This document shows positions 6,100 through 12,174 of a stretch of 15,551 nucleotides of DNA, piece after piece (the stretch's first letter is position 1; the number at the start of each line of letters is the position of its first letter). The position numbers were made by a program, and so were the translations under genes. Origin of the DNA: Nocardioidaceae bacterium (GTDB lineage Bacteria; Actinomycetota; Actinomycetes; Propionibacteriales; Nocardioidaceae); the NCBI GenBank assembly GCA_013811715.1, contig JACCUS010000211.1, positions 1 through 15,551 of the forward strand. Reading direction: 5' to 3'. The notes beneath the pieces were generated by a model. That model did not search any database. It saw only the letters and a list, made by a program, of their open reading frames with translations, and was not told the DNA's origin.

Positions 6100-7124
6100 G
6101 CACGCCCCACCGCCGGCTCGAGACGCTGCCGAAGGCGCATCTGCATCTGCACTTCACCGGGTCGATGCGGCACGCGACCGTGTTGGAGCTGGCCGAGGAG
6201 CAGGGCCTCGCGCTTCCCGACGCGCTGACGGACCAGTGGCCGCCGCAGCTGTCCGCGGCTGACGAGAAGGGCTGGTTTCGGTTCCAGCGGCTCTATGACA
6301 TCGCCCGTTCGGTGGTGCGGACGGAGTCGTCGGTACGGCGGCTCGTGCGCGAGGCCGCCGAGGACGAGGCTGCCGAGGGGTCTCGCTGGCTGGAGATCCA
6401 GGTCGACCCCAGCGGCTACGCGGCCCACTTCGGCGGCATCACCGCGTTCACCGACCTGGTGCTCGATGCGGCCAGGGAGGCCGGCGCGACCACGGGTGTC
6501 GAGGTGGCATTGGTGATCGCCGCGAACCGGATCCGCCATCCGTTGGACGCGCGGGCGCTCGCGCGATTGGCCGCGCAGTACTCGGGACGGGGGGTGGTGG
6601 GCTTCGGGCTGTCGAACGACGAGCGCCGCGGCGACGCGCTGTCCTTCGCGCGGGCGTTCGAGATCGCCACGCGGGCCGGGCTGATCAGCGTCCCACACGG
6701 TGGTGAGCTGCGTGGACCGGAAGGCGTGTGGTCCTGCCTGGACGGGCTGGGCGCCCGACGCGTCGGCCATGGGGTGCGCGCGGTCGAGGATCCGCAGCTC
6801 GTCGCACATCTGGCGGACGCCGGCATCACGCTTGAGCTGTGTCCGACTTCGAACGTGGCGCTCGGCGTCTACCCGTCGCTGCAGGCGGTGCCGCTGCGCA
6901 GGCTCTACGAGGCGGGCGTCCCGGTCGCGCTGGGCGCCGACGACCCGCTGCTTTTCGGGTCGCGACTGCTCGCCCAGTACGAGGCGGCACGCGAGGTGCA
7001 CGGCTTCGGTGATGCCGAGCTGGCGGAGCTCGCGCGGATGTCGGTGCGCGGGTCGGCTGCCCCTGACGACGTACGACGGCAGCTCCTCGCAGACATCGAC
7101 GGCTGGCTAGCCGCGGGCGCGTGA
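6096..7124 (+). CDS. Adenosine deaminase family protein (probable CTG start)
   Basis: Zinc amidohydrolase of the adenosine/AMP deaminase family, expected to deaminate adenosine or a related 6-aminopurine. Counting from CTG at 6096 (342 residues), metal ligands are His17 and His19 in PKAHLHLHFTGSM, then His201 and the catalytic Glu204 in SVPHGGELRG, His225 in RRVGHGVRAV, and Asp282-Asp283 in LGADDPLLFG. The first ATG, at 6165, would cut off the His-x-His ligands. The frame is closed at 6048 and CTG at 6096 is the only plausible earlier start; it shares CTGA with the aminotransferase stop, and GGGGA lies upstream. The usual acidic residue of the HLHLEG/HVHLDG motif is Thr here, so the substrate may not be plain adenosine. 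Streptomyces carries a similar gene in the same place. Confidence 0.82.
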   Translation: MSTPHRRLETLPKAHLHLHFTGSMRHATVLELAEEQGLALPDALTDQWPPQLSAADEKGWFRFQRLYDIARSVVRTESSVRRLVREAAEDEAAEGSRWLEIQVDPSGYAAHFGGITAFTDLVLDAAREAGATTGVEVALVIAANRIRHPLDARALARLAAQYSGRGVVGFGLSNDERRGDALSFARAFEIATRAGLISVPHGGELRGPEGVWSCLDGLGARRVGHGVRAVEDPQLVAHLADAGITLELCPTSNVALGVYPSLQAVPLRRLYEAGVPVALGADDPLLFGSRLLAQYEAAREVHGFGDAELAELARMSVRGSAAPDDVRRQLLADIDGWLAAGA

Positions 7125-7134
7125 GCCCGGCGGG

Positions 7135-7166
7135 TGACCCGGGAGGTCGTGGACCGTGGCGGGTCA
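7135..7166. terminator. Two-part hairpin between convergent deaminase and murB genes
   Basis: TGACCCG (7135-7141) pairs perfectly with CGGGTCA (7160-7166), and an inner GGTC/GACC stem with a GTG loop (7145-7155) fits inside. It fills most of the 43-bp gap between the two stop codons, so a bidirectional, U-less terminator is likely. Confidence 0.5.
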
Positions 7167-7167
7167 G

Positions 7168-8193
7168 TCAGAGGGCGCAGCCGACCAGAACCGGCTCCGG
7201 ATGCAGCTCGATGCCGAACTTCGCGTCGACGCCGTCGCGGATCTCGCGAGCGAGCGCAACCAGATCGGCGGTGCTCGCGCTGCCCCGGTTGGTGAGCGCC
7301 AACGTGTGCTTGGCCGAAAGTCGGACCCGGTCGTTGCCGTGCCCCTTGCGGTAGCCTGCCCGCTCGATCAGCCACGCCGCGCTGGTCTTCACCCGGCCGT
7401 CCGGCTGCGGCCATGCCGGCGCTCCTTCCGGCAAGACGTCCACCGAGACCATGGGGTTGGTGAAGAACGACCCCGCGCTCCAGGTGTCGCGGTCCCCCGC
7501 GTCCAAGACCATCCCCTTGTCGCCGCGCAGCCGGAGCACGGCCCGCCGTACGTCGGCTGACGACGCCCGCTCTTCCACCTCGACCCCGAGGGCTCGCGCC
7601 AGCTCGGCGTACTTGACAGGCACGCCGAGCGACCCCGTCCGAAAGCGGAACGTGACCGACCCGACGACGTACCGACCGGGCAGCCGCTTGAACATGCTGG
7701 TGCGGTACCCGAAGCCGCAGTCGGGCGGGAGGAATGTGCGGGTCTGCTGCTCCGAGCGGTCGTACACCAGCACCTGAGCGATGGTCTCGGAGACCTCCTG
7801 GCCGTAGGCGCCGACGTTCTGGATCGGAACCGCGCCCACCGTCCCCGGGATCCCAGCCATCGCCTCGATGCCGACCCACCCCTCTTCGCCGGCGCGCTCG
7901 ACCAGCCGATCCCAGCTCTCGCCGGCTTCGACGCTCACCTCGACGCTTGTGCCGCCGGCTGCCACTCGCACGCCTTGGGTGGCGACCCGGACCACGGTGC
8001 CCGCGAAACCGCCGTCGCTGACCACGAGGTTGCTGCCCCCGCCCAGCACCAACACCGGCTCGTCCGAGCGGTCGGCGGTGGCGACGGCGTCGTACAGCTC
8101 GGCTCGCGTCGCTGCCTCGAGGAACGTGCGGGCGGGGCCGCCAAGTCGTAGGGTCGTCCAGCGGGTGAGCGGCTCGGCCGTCGTGCTCAGCAC
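7168..8193 (-). CDS. murB: UDP-N-acetylmuramate dehydrogenase (UDP-N-acetylenolpyruvoylglucosamine reductase)
   Basis: FAD enzyme that uses NADPH to reduce UDP-GlcNAc-enolpyruvate to UDP-MurNAc, the second committed step of peptidoglycan synthesis, in the cytosol. Length 341 fits. Visible parts: TTLRLGGPA near the N-terminus, the FAD-binding GGGSNLVVSDGGF (about 52-64), GIPGTVGAVPIQNVGAYGQE (about 114-133), GYRTSMFK with the active-site region, the proton-donating Ser in SAGSFFTNP, and the C-terminal Glu in ELHPEPVLVG. The GTG start at 8193 lies one base after the hadB stop, so translation is probably coupled and murB is the end of the rpmG-hadA-hadB-murB unit. Confidence 0.97.
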   Translation of the reverse strand: MLSTTAEPLTRWTTLRLGGPARTFLEAATRAELYDAVATADRSDEPVLVLGGGSNLVVSDGGFAGTVVRVATQGVRVAAGGTSVEVSVEAGESWDRLVERAGEEGWVGIEAMAGIPGTVGAVPIQNVGAYGQEVSETIAQVLVYDRSEQQTRTFLPPDCGFGYRTSMFKRLPGRYVVGSVTFRFRTGSLGVPVKYAELARALGVEVEERASSADVRRAVLRLRGDKGMVLDAGDRDTWSAGSFFTNPMVSVDVLPEGAPAWPQPDGRVKTSAAWLIERAGYRKGHGNDRVRLSAKHTLALTNRGSASTADLVALAREIRDGVDAKFGIELHPEPVLVGCAL

Positions 8194-8194
8194 C

Positions 8195-8596
8195 TCAGCA
8201 CCGGACGACGGCCCTGCTCACATTGAGCACCTTCTGCCCGGCGTTGGTCACGGTCAGCTCGATCGTCGCCTGGTTGGCGTCGACCGACTTCACCAGACCG
8301 CTCACCGTGACGGCGGTGCCCTCGTCGTCGTCCGGCACCACCACCGGCTTGGTGAACCGGGCGCCGAACGAGACGACCAGCGCCGGGTCGCCGACCCAGT
8401 CTGTGAGCGCCCGACCGGCCAACGCCAGCGTGTACATCCCGTGTGCGACGACCCCGGGGAGGCCGACCGAGGTGGCGACCCGGTCGCTCCAGTGGATCGG
8501 GTTGAAGTCTCCGGAGGCGCCGGCGTAGCGGATGAGGTCCGCCCGGGTGACGGCGTACTCCTGCTGCTCGAACTCGTGCCCGACGGTCCAGGTCAT
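8195..8596 (-). CDS. hadB: MaoC-family dehydratase, HadB-like catalytic subunit
   Basis: Hot-dog-fold enoyl hydratase/3-hydroxyacyl-ACP dehydratase subunit, probably acting with the preceding gene product in fatty acid elongation. The 133 residues include the hydratase-2 motif around AGASGDFNPIHWSDRVA (about 26-42), which supplies the Asp and His of the active site, followed by GLPGVVAHGMYTLALAGRAL. The ATG shares ATGA with the stop of hadA, so the two are translationally coupled, as expected for heterodimer partners. In mycobacteria HadB pairs with HadA or HadC in mycolic-acid synthesis; this organism need not make mycolates, and a general fatty-acid role is inferred. The name is by homology and position. 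Confidence 0.88.
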   Translation of the reverse strand: MTWTVGHEFEQQEYAVTRADLIRYAGASGDFNPIHWSDRVATSVGLPGVVAHGMYTLALAGRALTDWVGDPALVVSFGARFTKPVVVPDDDEGTAVTVSGLVKSVDANQATIELTVTNAGQKVLNVSRAVVRC

Positions 8597-9006
8597 GCCG
8601 CCGCCCCGCGGTGAACGAGCGTTGCGTGGGCGGTCGCGACATGCTCACCGTCGACGGTCGACACCTCCGTCCGAGTGCCGATCATGTCCATGCCGGCGGC
8701 CGCGCGGAGCGAGTCGACCGTCAGCACGGCCGACAGCACGTCGCCGGCGCGGATCGGCCGGGTCTGCTCGAACCGCTGGTCGCCGTGAACGACGTTGTGC
8801 AGCACGATGCCGAGCTCGGGGTCGGTCATCAGGTCTGTCATGGCACGGAAGGCGATCACGATCGGGAAGGTCAGCGGCGCGGTCTGCCCGTCGTCGATCG
8901 GCTCGCAGCCGACGGCGGCGGTGAACTCGGCGATCTTCTCCGCGCTCACGGTGTAAGGCGCCGTTGGTGCGAAGGTGCGCCCGGCCAGTCCGGGGTCGAC
9001 GGCCAT
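8593..9006 (-). CDS. hadA: FAS1-like/MaoC N-terminal dehydratase subunit, HadA-like
   Basis: Non-catalytic-type hot-dog subunit expected to form the substrate channel of a HadA-HadB (3R)-hydroxyacyl-ACP dehydratase. The 137 residues begin MAVDPGLAGRTFAPTAPYTV and contain FPIVIAFRAM, the conserved LHNVVHGDQRFEQTRPIRAGD (positions about 85-105), and a C-terminal TRTEVSTVDGEHVATAHATLVHR strand region, which is the usual order for this domain. No D-x-x-x-x-H catalytic pair is seen, in line with its partner carrying it. It lies 16 nt after rpmG and overlaps hadB by four bases. The gene order thrT-metT-rpmG-hadA-hadB is that of mycobacteria. Confidence 0.87.
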   Translation of the reverse strand: MAVDPGLAGRTFAPTAPYTVSAEKIAEFTAAVGCEPIDDGQTAPLTFPIVIAFRAMTDLMTDPELGIVLHNVVHGDQRFEQTRPIRAGDVLSAVLTVDSLRAAAGMDMIGTRTEVSTVDGEHVATAHATLVHRGAAA

Positions 9007-9022
9007 CAGCCGCGCCGCCGCG

Positions 9023-9193
9023 TCAGCGGGTCTCGCGGTGCGGGGTGTGCTGGCGGCAGCGCGGACAGAACTTCTTCAGCTCCATCCGGTCCGGGTCGTT
9101 GCGACGGTTCTTGCGGGTGATGTAGTTGCGCTCCTTGCACTCAGTGCACGCCATCGTGATCTTCGGGCGGATGTCGGTGGTCTTGCTGGCCAC
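9023..9193 (-). CDS. rpmG: 50S ribosomal protein L33 (zinc-binding, C+ type)
   Basis: Small protein of the large ribosomal subunit near the E site. The 56-residue product has the family's KITMACTECKERNYITRKN segment and a second pair in KKFCPRCRQHT; the two CxxC pairs mark the zinc-binding form. Many actinobacteria also carry a zinc-free paralogue regulated by Zur elsewhere; none is in this window. The start is the GTG at 9193 behind GAGG; the longer open frame up to 9394 runs through tRNA-Met and is not real. Short and basic as expected. It lies downstream of two tRNA genes and is probably on the same transcript. Confidence 0.96.
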   Translation of the reverse strand: MASKTTDIRPKITMACTECKERNYITRKNRRNDPDRMELKKFCPRCRQHTPHRETR

Positions 9194-9259
9194 GGGATGC
9201 CTCGTTTCGGGGTCGGCTTGAGATGTTGCCCGGGTCGTGCGGGGGAATCTGCCTGGTGC

Positions 9260-9336
9260 TGGTAGCGGGGGCGGGACTCGAACCCGCGACACCACGATTA
9301 TGAGCCGTGTGCTCTGACCACCTGAGCTACCCCGCC
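9260..9336 (-). tRNA. metT: tRNA-Met (anticodon CAT), elongator type
   Basis: Cloverleaf on the minus strand: acceptor GGCGGGG/CCCCGCT (first pair G-U), D stem GCTC/GAGC, anticodon stem CACGG/TCGTG around CTCATAA, T stem GCGGG/CCCGC with TTCGAGT, discriminator A, and encoded CCA (9260-9262). The anticodon stem lacks the three G-C pairs of initiator tRNA, so it is an elongator. A tRNA-Ile2 read with lysidine is less likely given the close match in position and acceptor arm to mycobacterial metT. Confidence 0.93.
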
Positions 9337-9386
9337 GCCGGAGTCGGCGTCCCCACCCGACCCGCCAAGTGAGGCTGCGACTCCAG

Positions 9387-9459
9387 AGCCCCAATACGGA
9401 ATCGAACCGTAGACCTTCTCCTTACCATGGAGACGCTCTACCGACTGAGCTATTGGGGC
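9387..9459 (-). tRNA. thrT: tRNA-Thr (anticodon GGT)
   Basis: Cloverleaf on the minus strand: acceptor GCCCCAA/TTGGGGC, D stem GCTC/GAGC, anticodon stem TCTCC/GGAGA around ATGGTAA (anticodon GGT), T stem TACGG/CCGTA with TTCGATT, discriminator T at 9387. The CCA is not encoded, unlike in its neighbour tRNA-Met 50 nt downstream. Confidence 0.95.
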
Positions 9460-9890
9460 AGGCGACGTATGAGAATACACACCCGGCAGCCGCGAGCGTT
9501 AACCGACCGCTCGGCGGGTCTGTGGCTGGAGGAGGCGGCGCCAACGGCTCGGCCGGGCTGCGGCTCAGCCGCGCTGCGCCCGCGGCTCAGCGTCGTAGGC
9601 TCGCCGGGGTTCAGGCCCGCGCTATCGGTCCGCGCCGTAGTGGCCGCAGGCGGTGACGGCGCGATCGGCCCGCCCCGTTCGAGCCGCGGCCCCGTTCAAC
9701 TGAAGACACCGGCCCCCTCGCCCCCGCGATTGCGGGAAACTTGCTGTCCGAAGGCACTCAAGAGTGCAACTTTCCCGCAGTTCACGGAAGGTTGAGGCGG
9801 TGTCGGGTCGGGTCAACCTTTCCGGGTCCCGTGGTGCCGGGGCCGAGGGTCCGTCGTTTGGCAGCGCGTACTTTGTGGTCAGGCGTGCCT
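9460..9890. other. Intergenic region between tRNA-Thr and the LLM oxidoreductase gene (431 bp)
   Basis: No gene is supported: the open frames here are short, low-complexity Arg/Pro/Ala translations of GC-rich DNA. On the minus strand TATTCT (plus positions 9472-9477) is a fair -10 for tRNA-Thr, with TTAACG 19 nt upstream. GCGGCTCAGCCGC, near 9559-9571, is a small palindrome. The main structure is the inverted repeat at 9731-9779. Confidence 0.5.
9731..9779. repeat. 49-bp nested inverted repeat, possible terminator of the LLM gene
   Basis: Arms TGCGGGAAACTTGC (9731-9744) and GCAACTTTCCCGCA (9766-9779) pair at 13 of 14 positions, the exception being a C-C mismatch. Between them GCACT/AGTGC (9754-9767) forms a second hairpin that competes for two bases of the outer arm. 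It lies 111 nt after the LLM stop codon and has no U-tract on either strand. The two hairpins could be alternative folds. Confidence 0.65.
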
Positions 9891-10715
9891 TCAGCCGCTG
9901 TTGGACAGGGCAGCGTTCTGCTCGTCTCGCCAGGCCACCCAGTCCCGCAGCATGCCGAGGTCGTAGTCGGGTCCGCCTGCGCTGACCGTGAAGAGCCTCG
10001 TGCCGGCCTCGAGCAGGGCCGGACCGTGCTTCTCGGGGTCGTTTTGACCGACGCCGCAGGAGCGTTCGATCTCGGCGGGATCGCGGCCGATCTTGTCGCA
10101 CCAGTCGTCGAGCACGGCGTGCTTGCGCGCGATCTGCTCGGCATCACCGAAGCCGTGCCAGATGTCGGCGTGGTTGGCGGTGATCCGTAGCGTCTTTCGC
10201 TCGCCACCACCCCCGACGAGGATGGGGATGTCTCGGGTCGGAGGCGGGTTGAGCTTGGCGAGCCGGGTCTTGATGCGTGGGAGGGCATCGCGGAGCGCGT
10301 CCAGGCGGCCCCCCGCCGTACCGAACTCGTAGCCGTACTCGTCGTAGTCCTTCTCGAACCAGCCGGAGCCGATCCCCAGGATCAGCCTGCCGTCGCTGAT
10401 GTGGTCGACGGTGCGGGCCATGTCGGCCAGCAGCTCGGGGTTGCGATAACTGTTGCAGGTGACGAGGGCGCTGATCTCGGCCCGCTCGGTCAGCTCCGCG
10501 AAGGAGGCCAGCATCGTCCAGCACTCGAAGTGCTTCCCCTCTGGCTCACCGCTCAGCGGGTAGAAGTGGTCCCACGTGAAGATCACGTCGACACCCATCT
10601 CCTCGGCGTCGAGCACCGCACGGCGGATCTCGGCGTAGTCGGCGTGCTGTGGCTGGAGCTGGCTTCCGATCCGGACGGGCAGGTCGTGGTACGTCGTCGA
10701 GGCGTCAGTCGTCAT
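9891..10715 (-). CDS. LLM-class (luciferase-like) oxidoreductase, probably F420-dependent
   Basis: TIM-barrel flavin/F420 oxidoreductase of the bacterial-luciferase superfamily; the substrate is unknown. The 274-residue product shows VRIGSQLQPQHADYAEIRRAV at the start of the barrel, MGVDVIFTWDHFYPLSGEP (about 40-58), the typical VDHISDGRLILGIGSGWFE (about 104-122) and PILVGGGGERKTLRITANHADIW (about 164-186). Coenzyme choice cannot be proved from sequence; F420 is favoured because this subgroup in actinobacteria usually uses it, while FMN remains possible. The ATG at 10715 lies 13 nt after the encoded CCA of tRNA-Tyr, with no strong Shine-Dalgarno; TAGAGT sits six bases before the ATG, so the mRNA may be leaderless or made by tRNA cleavage. 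Confidence 0.85.
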   Translation of the reverse strand: MTTDASTTYHDLPVRIGSQLQPQHADYAEIRRAVLDAEEMGVDVIFTWDHFYPLSGEPEGKHFECWTMLASFAELTERAEISALVTCNSYRNPELLADMARTVDHISDGRLILGIGSGWFEKDYDEYGYEFGTAGGRLDALRDALPRIKTRLAKLNPPPTRDIPILVGGGGERKTLRITANHADIWHGFGDAEQIARKHAVLDDWCDKIGRDPAEIERSCGVGQNDPEKHGPALLEAGTRLFTVSAGGPDYDLGMLRDWVAWRDEQNAALSNSG

Positions 10716-10721
10716 CTCTCG

Positions 10722-10751
10722 ACTCTAATGGTGGCAGGTGTTGGGTTCGAA
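10722..10751 (-). promoter_or_regulatory. Putative leaderless promoter of the LLM gene, inside the 3' end of tRNA-Tyr
   Basis: On the minus strand TTCGAA (10746-10751, the tRNA T-loop) and TAGAGT (10722-10727) are 18 nt apart, and TAGAGT ends six bases before the ATG. The spacing suits a leaderless transcript, but the -35 is also obligatory tRNA sequence, so it may be coincidence. Confidence 0.3.
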
Positions 10752-10813
10752 CCAACGTAGGCGATGCCGACGGTTTTACAGACCGTTCCCTTTGGCCACT
10801 CGGGCAACCTGCC
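10729..10813 (-). tRNA. tyrT: tRNA-Tyr (anticodon GTA)
   Basis: Type II (long variable arm) tRNA on the minus strand: acceptor GGCAGGT/ACCTGCC, anticodon stem with ACGGT/ACCGT around CTGTAAA (anticodon GTA), variable arm containing GGCATCGCC, T stem GTTGG/CCAAC with TTCGAAC, discriminator A and encoded CCA (10729-10731). Upstream TATCCT (plus positions 10861-10866) is a possible -10. Confidence 0.94.
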
Positions 10814-10854
10814 GGGTGCGTACGACGTACCCGGGTTTCGGGCCTGCGCAGCGA

Positions 10855-10882
10855 GCGACAAGGATAGCCGAACCCCTAGGGT
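10855..10882 (+). promoter_or_regulatory. Putative yajQ promoter
   Basis: GCGACA (10855-10860) and TAGGGT (10877-10882) are 16 nt apart, in the gap divergent from tRNA-Tyr and about 50 nt before the yajQ ATG. The -10 fits TANNNT. Confidence 0.3.
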
Positions 10883-10929
10883 GACATGCAAAGCGCCAGC
10901 GCGGGCGCGAGCGAAGGAGGGACCACGCC

Positions 10930-11424
10930 ATGGCCGGTGACTCGTCATTCGACATCGTGAACAAGATCGACAACCAAGAGGTCGACAACGCACTCAACCA
11001 GACGGCGAAGGAGATCTCACAGCGCTTCGACTTCAAGAACACCGACGCCTCCATCAAGTGGCACGGTGACGCATCCGTACTCGTGACGGCGAACGCCGAC
11101 GAGCGCGCACTCGCGGTCGTCGACGTCTTCAAGGAGAAGCTGATCAAGCGCGGCCAGTCGCTGAAGATCCTCGACATCGGTGAGCCCCGCGCCTCAGGCA
11201 AGGAGGTCCGAGTCGACGTCGACCTGCAGGAGGGCATCAGCCAGGAGCAGGCGAAGAAGGTCTCCAAGCTGATCCGGGATGAGGGACCCAAGGGGGTCAA
11301 GGTGCAGGTGCAGGGCGAGGAGCTGCGTGTGACGAGCAAGAAGCGAGACCACCTACAGGAGGTCATCGCGCTCGTCAAGGCCCAGAACTACGACTTCGCG
11401 GTGCAGTTCACCAACTACCGTTGA
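10930..11424 (+). CDS. yajQ: YajQ-family nucleotide-binding protein
   Basis: Small cytosolic protein with two ferredoxin-like domains; family members bind nucleotides, and the Xanthomonas member binds cyclic di-GMP and acts with a transcription factor. The 164 residues match family length and cover the whole fold: SSFDIVNKIDNQEVDNALNQ (5-24), EISQRFDFKNTDASIKW (28-44), LIKRGQSLKILDIGEPRASG (71-90), SKLIRDEGPKGVKVQVQGEELRVTSKKRDHLQEVI to the C-terminal FAVQFTNYR. The ATG has GGAGGG ten bases upstream. It converges with nuoI, and the last 10 bp are shared by both coding regions. Ligand and partner in this organism are unknown; no diguanylate cyclase or phosphodiesterase is in the window. Confidence 0.95.
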   Translation: MAGDSSFDIVNKIDNQEVDNALNQTAKEISQRFDFKNTDASIKWHGDASVLVTANADERALAVVDVFKEKLIKRGQSLKILDIGEPRASGKEVRVDVDLQEGISQEQAKKVSKLIRDEGPKGVKVQVQGEELRVTSKKRDHLQEVIALVKAQNYDFAVQFTNYR

Positions 11425-11927
11425 CGCCGGGCGGCCGCCTTGCCTGCGGCGGCAATCTCCTTCGGGTCGACAGCCGCGGGGTCGGCGGCGGGTGGCGGCG
11501 GCACCGTCCACATCCACTCCTGCAGCCTGTCCTTCTCGTGGGTGAGGTCGCGGACGTCGTGCTCGGCGTACTCGAACTCCGGCGACCAGTGCAGGGCGTC
11601 GAACGGGCACACCTCGATGCAGATGCTGCAGTACATGCACAACGAGAAGTCGATGGCGAAGCGGTCGAGCATGTTGTGGCTGCGCTCGCGTCCGCCGGGC
11701 GCGGCCGGGGGCGTCGACTCCTTGTGCGAGTCGATGTAGATGCACCAGGCCGGGCACTCGCGGACGCAGAGCATGCAGACCGTGCAGTTCTCCTCCATCA
11801 GCGCGATCACTCCACGCGACCGTGGCGGCAGCTCGGGCTTGGTGTCGGGGTAGTGGGCGGTGACCGAGCGCCTGGTCAGGTTGCTCAGCGTCAGCTTGAG
11901 CCCGGTTAACAGACGCCGTCCGACCAT
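11415..11927 (-). CDS. nuoI: NADH-quinone oxidoreductase subunit I (two 4Fe-4S ferredoxin-type)
   Basis: Complex I peripheral-arm subunit that carries clusters N6a and N6b toward N2 in NuoB. Both motifs are intact: CTVCMLCVRECP and CMYCSICIEVCP, in the usual spacing, followed by FDALHWSPEFEYAEHD. The start is placed at the ATG 11927 (MVGRRLLTGLKLTL, 170 residues) because GGGAGAGGTGA (11935-11945) is well placed before it. The in-frame ATG at 11981 lacks a good site and lies one base from a possible -10 (TAGTCT, 11983-11988). The C-terminus has an Ala/Pro-rich tail. It is 247 nt downstream of nuoC, with a tandem repeat between them where nuoD and nuoH usually stand; it may therefore have its own promoter. 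Its end overlaps yajQ by 10 bp. Confidence 0.9.
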   Translation of the reverse strand: MVGRRLLTGLKLTLSNLTRRSVTAHYPDTKPELPPRSRGVIALMEENCTVCMLCVRECPAWCIYIDSHKESTPPAAPGGRERSHNMLDRFAIDFSLCMYCSICIEVCPFDALHWSPEFEYAEHDVRDLTHEKDRLQEWMWTVPPPPAADPAAVDPKEIAAAGKAAARRQR

Positions 11928-11982
11928 CAGATCGTCACCTCTCCCACTGTCGCCTCCCACACTCAGCGCGATGATGCGCATC

Positions 11983-11988
11983 AGACTA
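11983..11988 (-). promoter_or_regulatory. Putative -10 for a nuoI promoter
   Basis: TAGTCT on the minus strand, about 56 nt before the chosen nuoI ATG. A -35 is not clear. If used, transcription would begin near 11976, downstream of the ATG at 11981, and exclude that start. Confidence 0.25.
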
Positions 11989-12091
11989 GCTCCGAGGTTG
12001 CGGTTGTTACCGCTCGACGTTGCATCTTCTGCCTGCCGAGGACGCGTTCATGGTCCCCCGAAGCTCTCTTTCTCCCTGCAGCAGGTGCACG

Positions 12092-12170
12092 GTGCGACCT
12101 CGCGAGACAAGGAGTGCGACCTCGCCAGACAAGGAGTGCGACCTCGCGAGACAAGGAGTGCGACCTCGCG
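12092..12170. repeat. Tandem repeat, 22-bp unit, about 3.6 copies
   Basis: Units at 12092-12113, 12114-12135 and 12136-12157 are identical except for one base (G to C in the second, at 12126), and a fourth breaks off at 12170 after 13 bases. Units 1 and 3 contain the 8-bp palindrome CTCGCGAG; the second loses it. The array abuts the nuoC stop codon. No spacers separate the units, so it is not a CRISPR array. Confidence 0.95.
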
Positions 12171-12174
12171 GGGG

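Noticed and set aside
6021..7879. Minus-strand open frames opposite the deaminase (6021-7001) and in a second frame of murB (6905-7879)
   Set aside because: Both cover confidently identified genes and give Arg/Gly-rich translations without motifs.
9023..9480. Open frames through tRNA-Met and tRNA-Thr (9023-9394 and 9298-9480)
   Set aside because: They read through tRNA genes; only the C-terminal 56 codons of the first are real (rpmG).
9460..9890. Possible small genes in the 431-bp gap
   Set aside because: Open frames are short, Arg/Pro/Ala-rich, have no ribosome sites and overlap tRNA-Thr or the LLM gene.
12092..12170. CRISPR array
   Set aside because: The 22-bp units follow each other directly with no spacers, and no cas genes are near.
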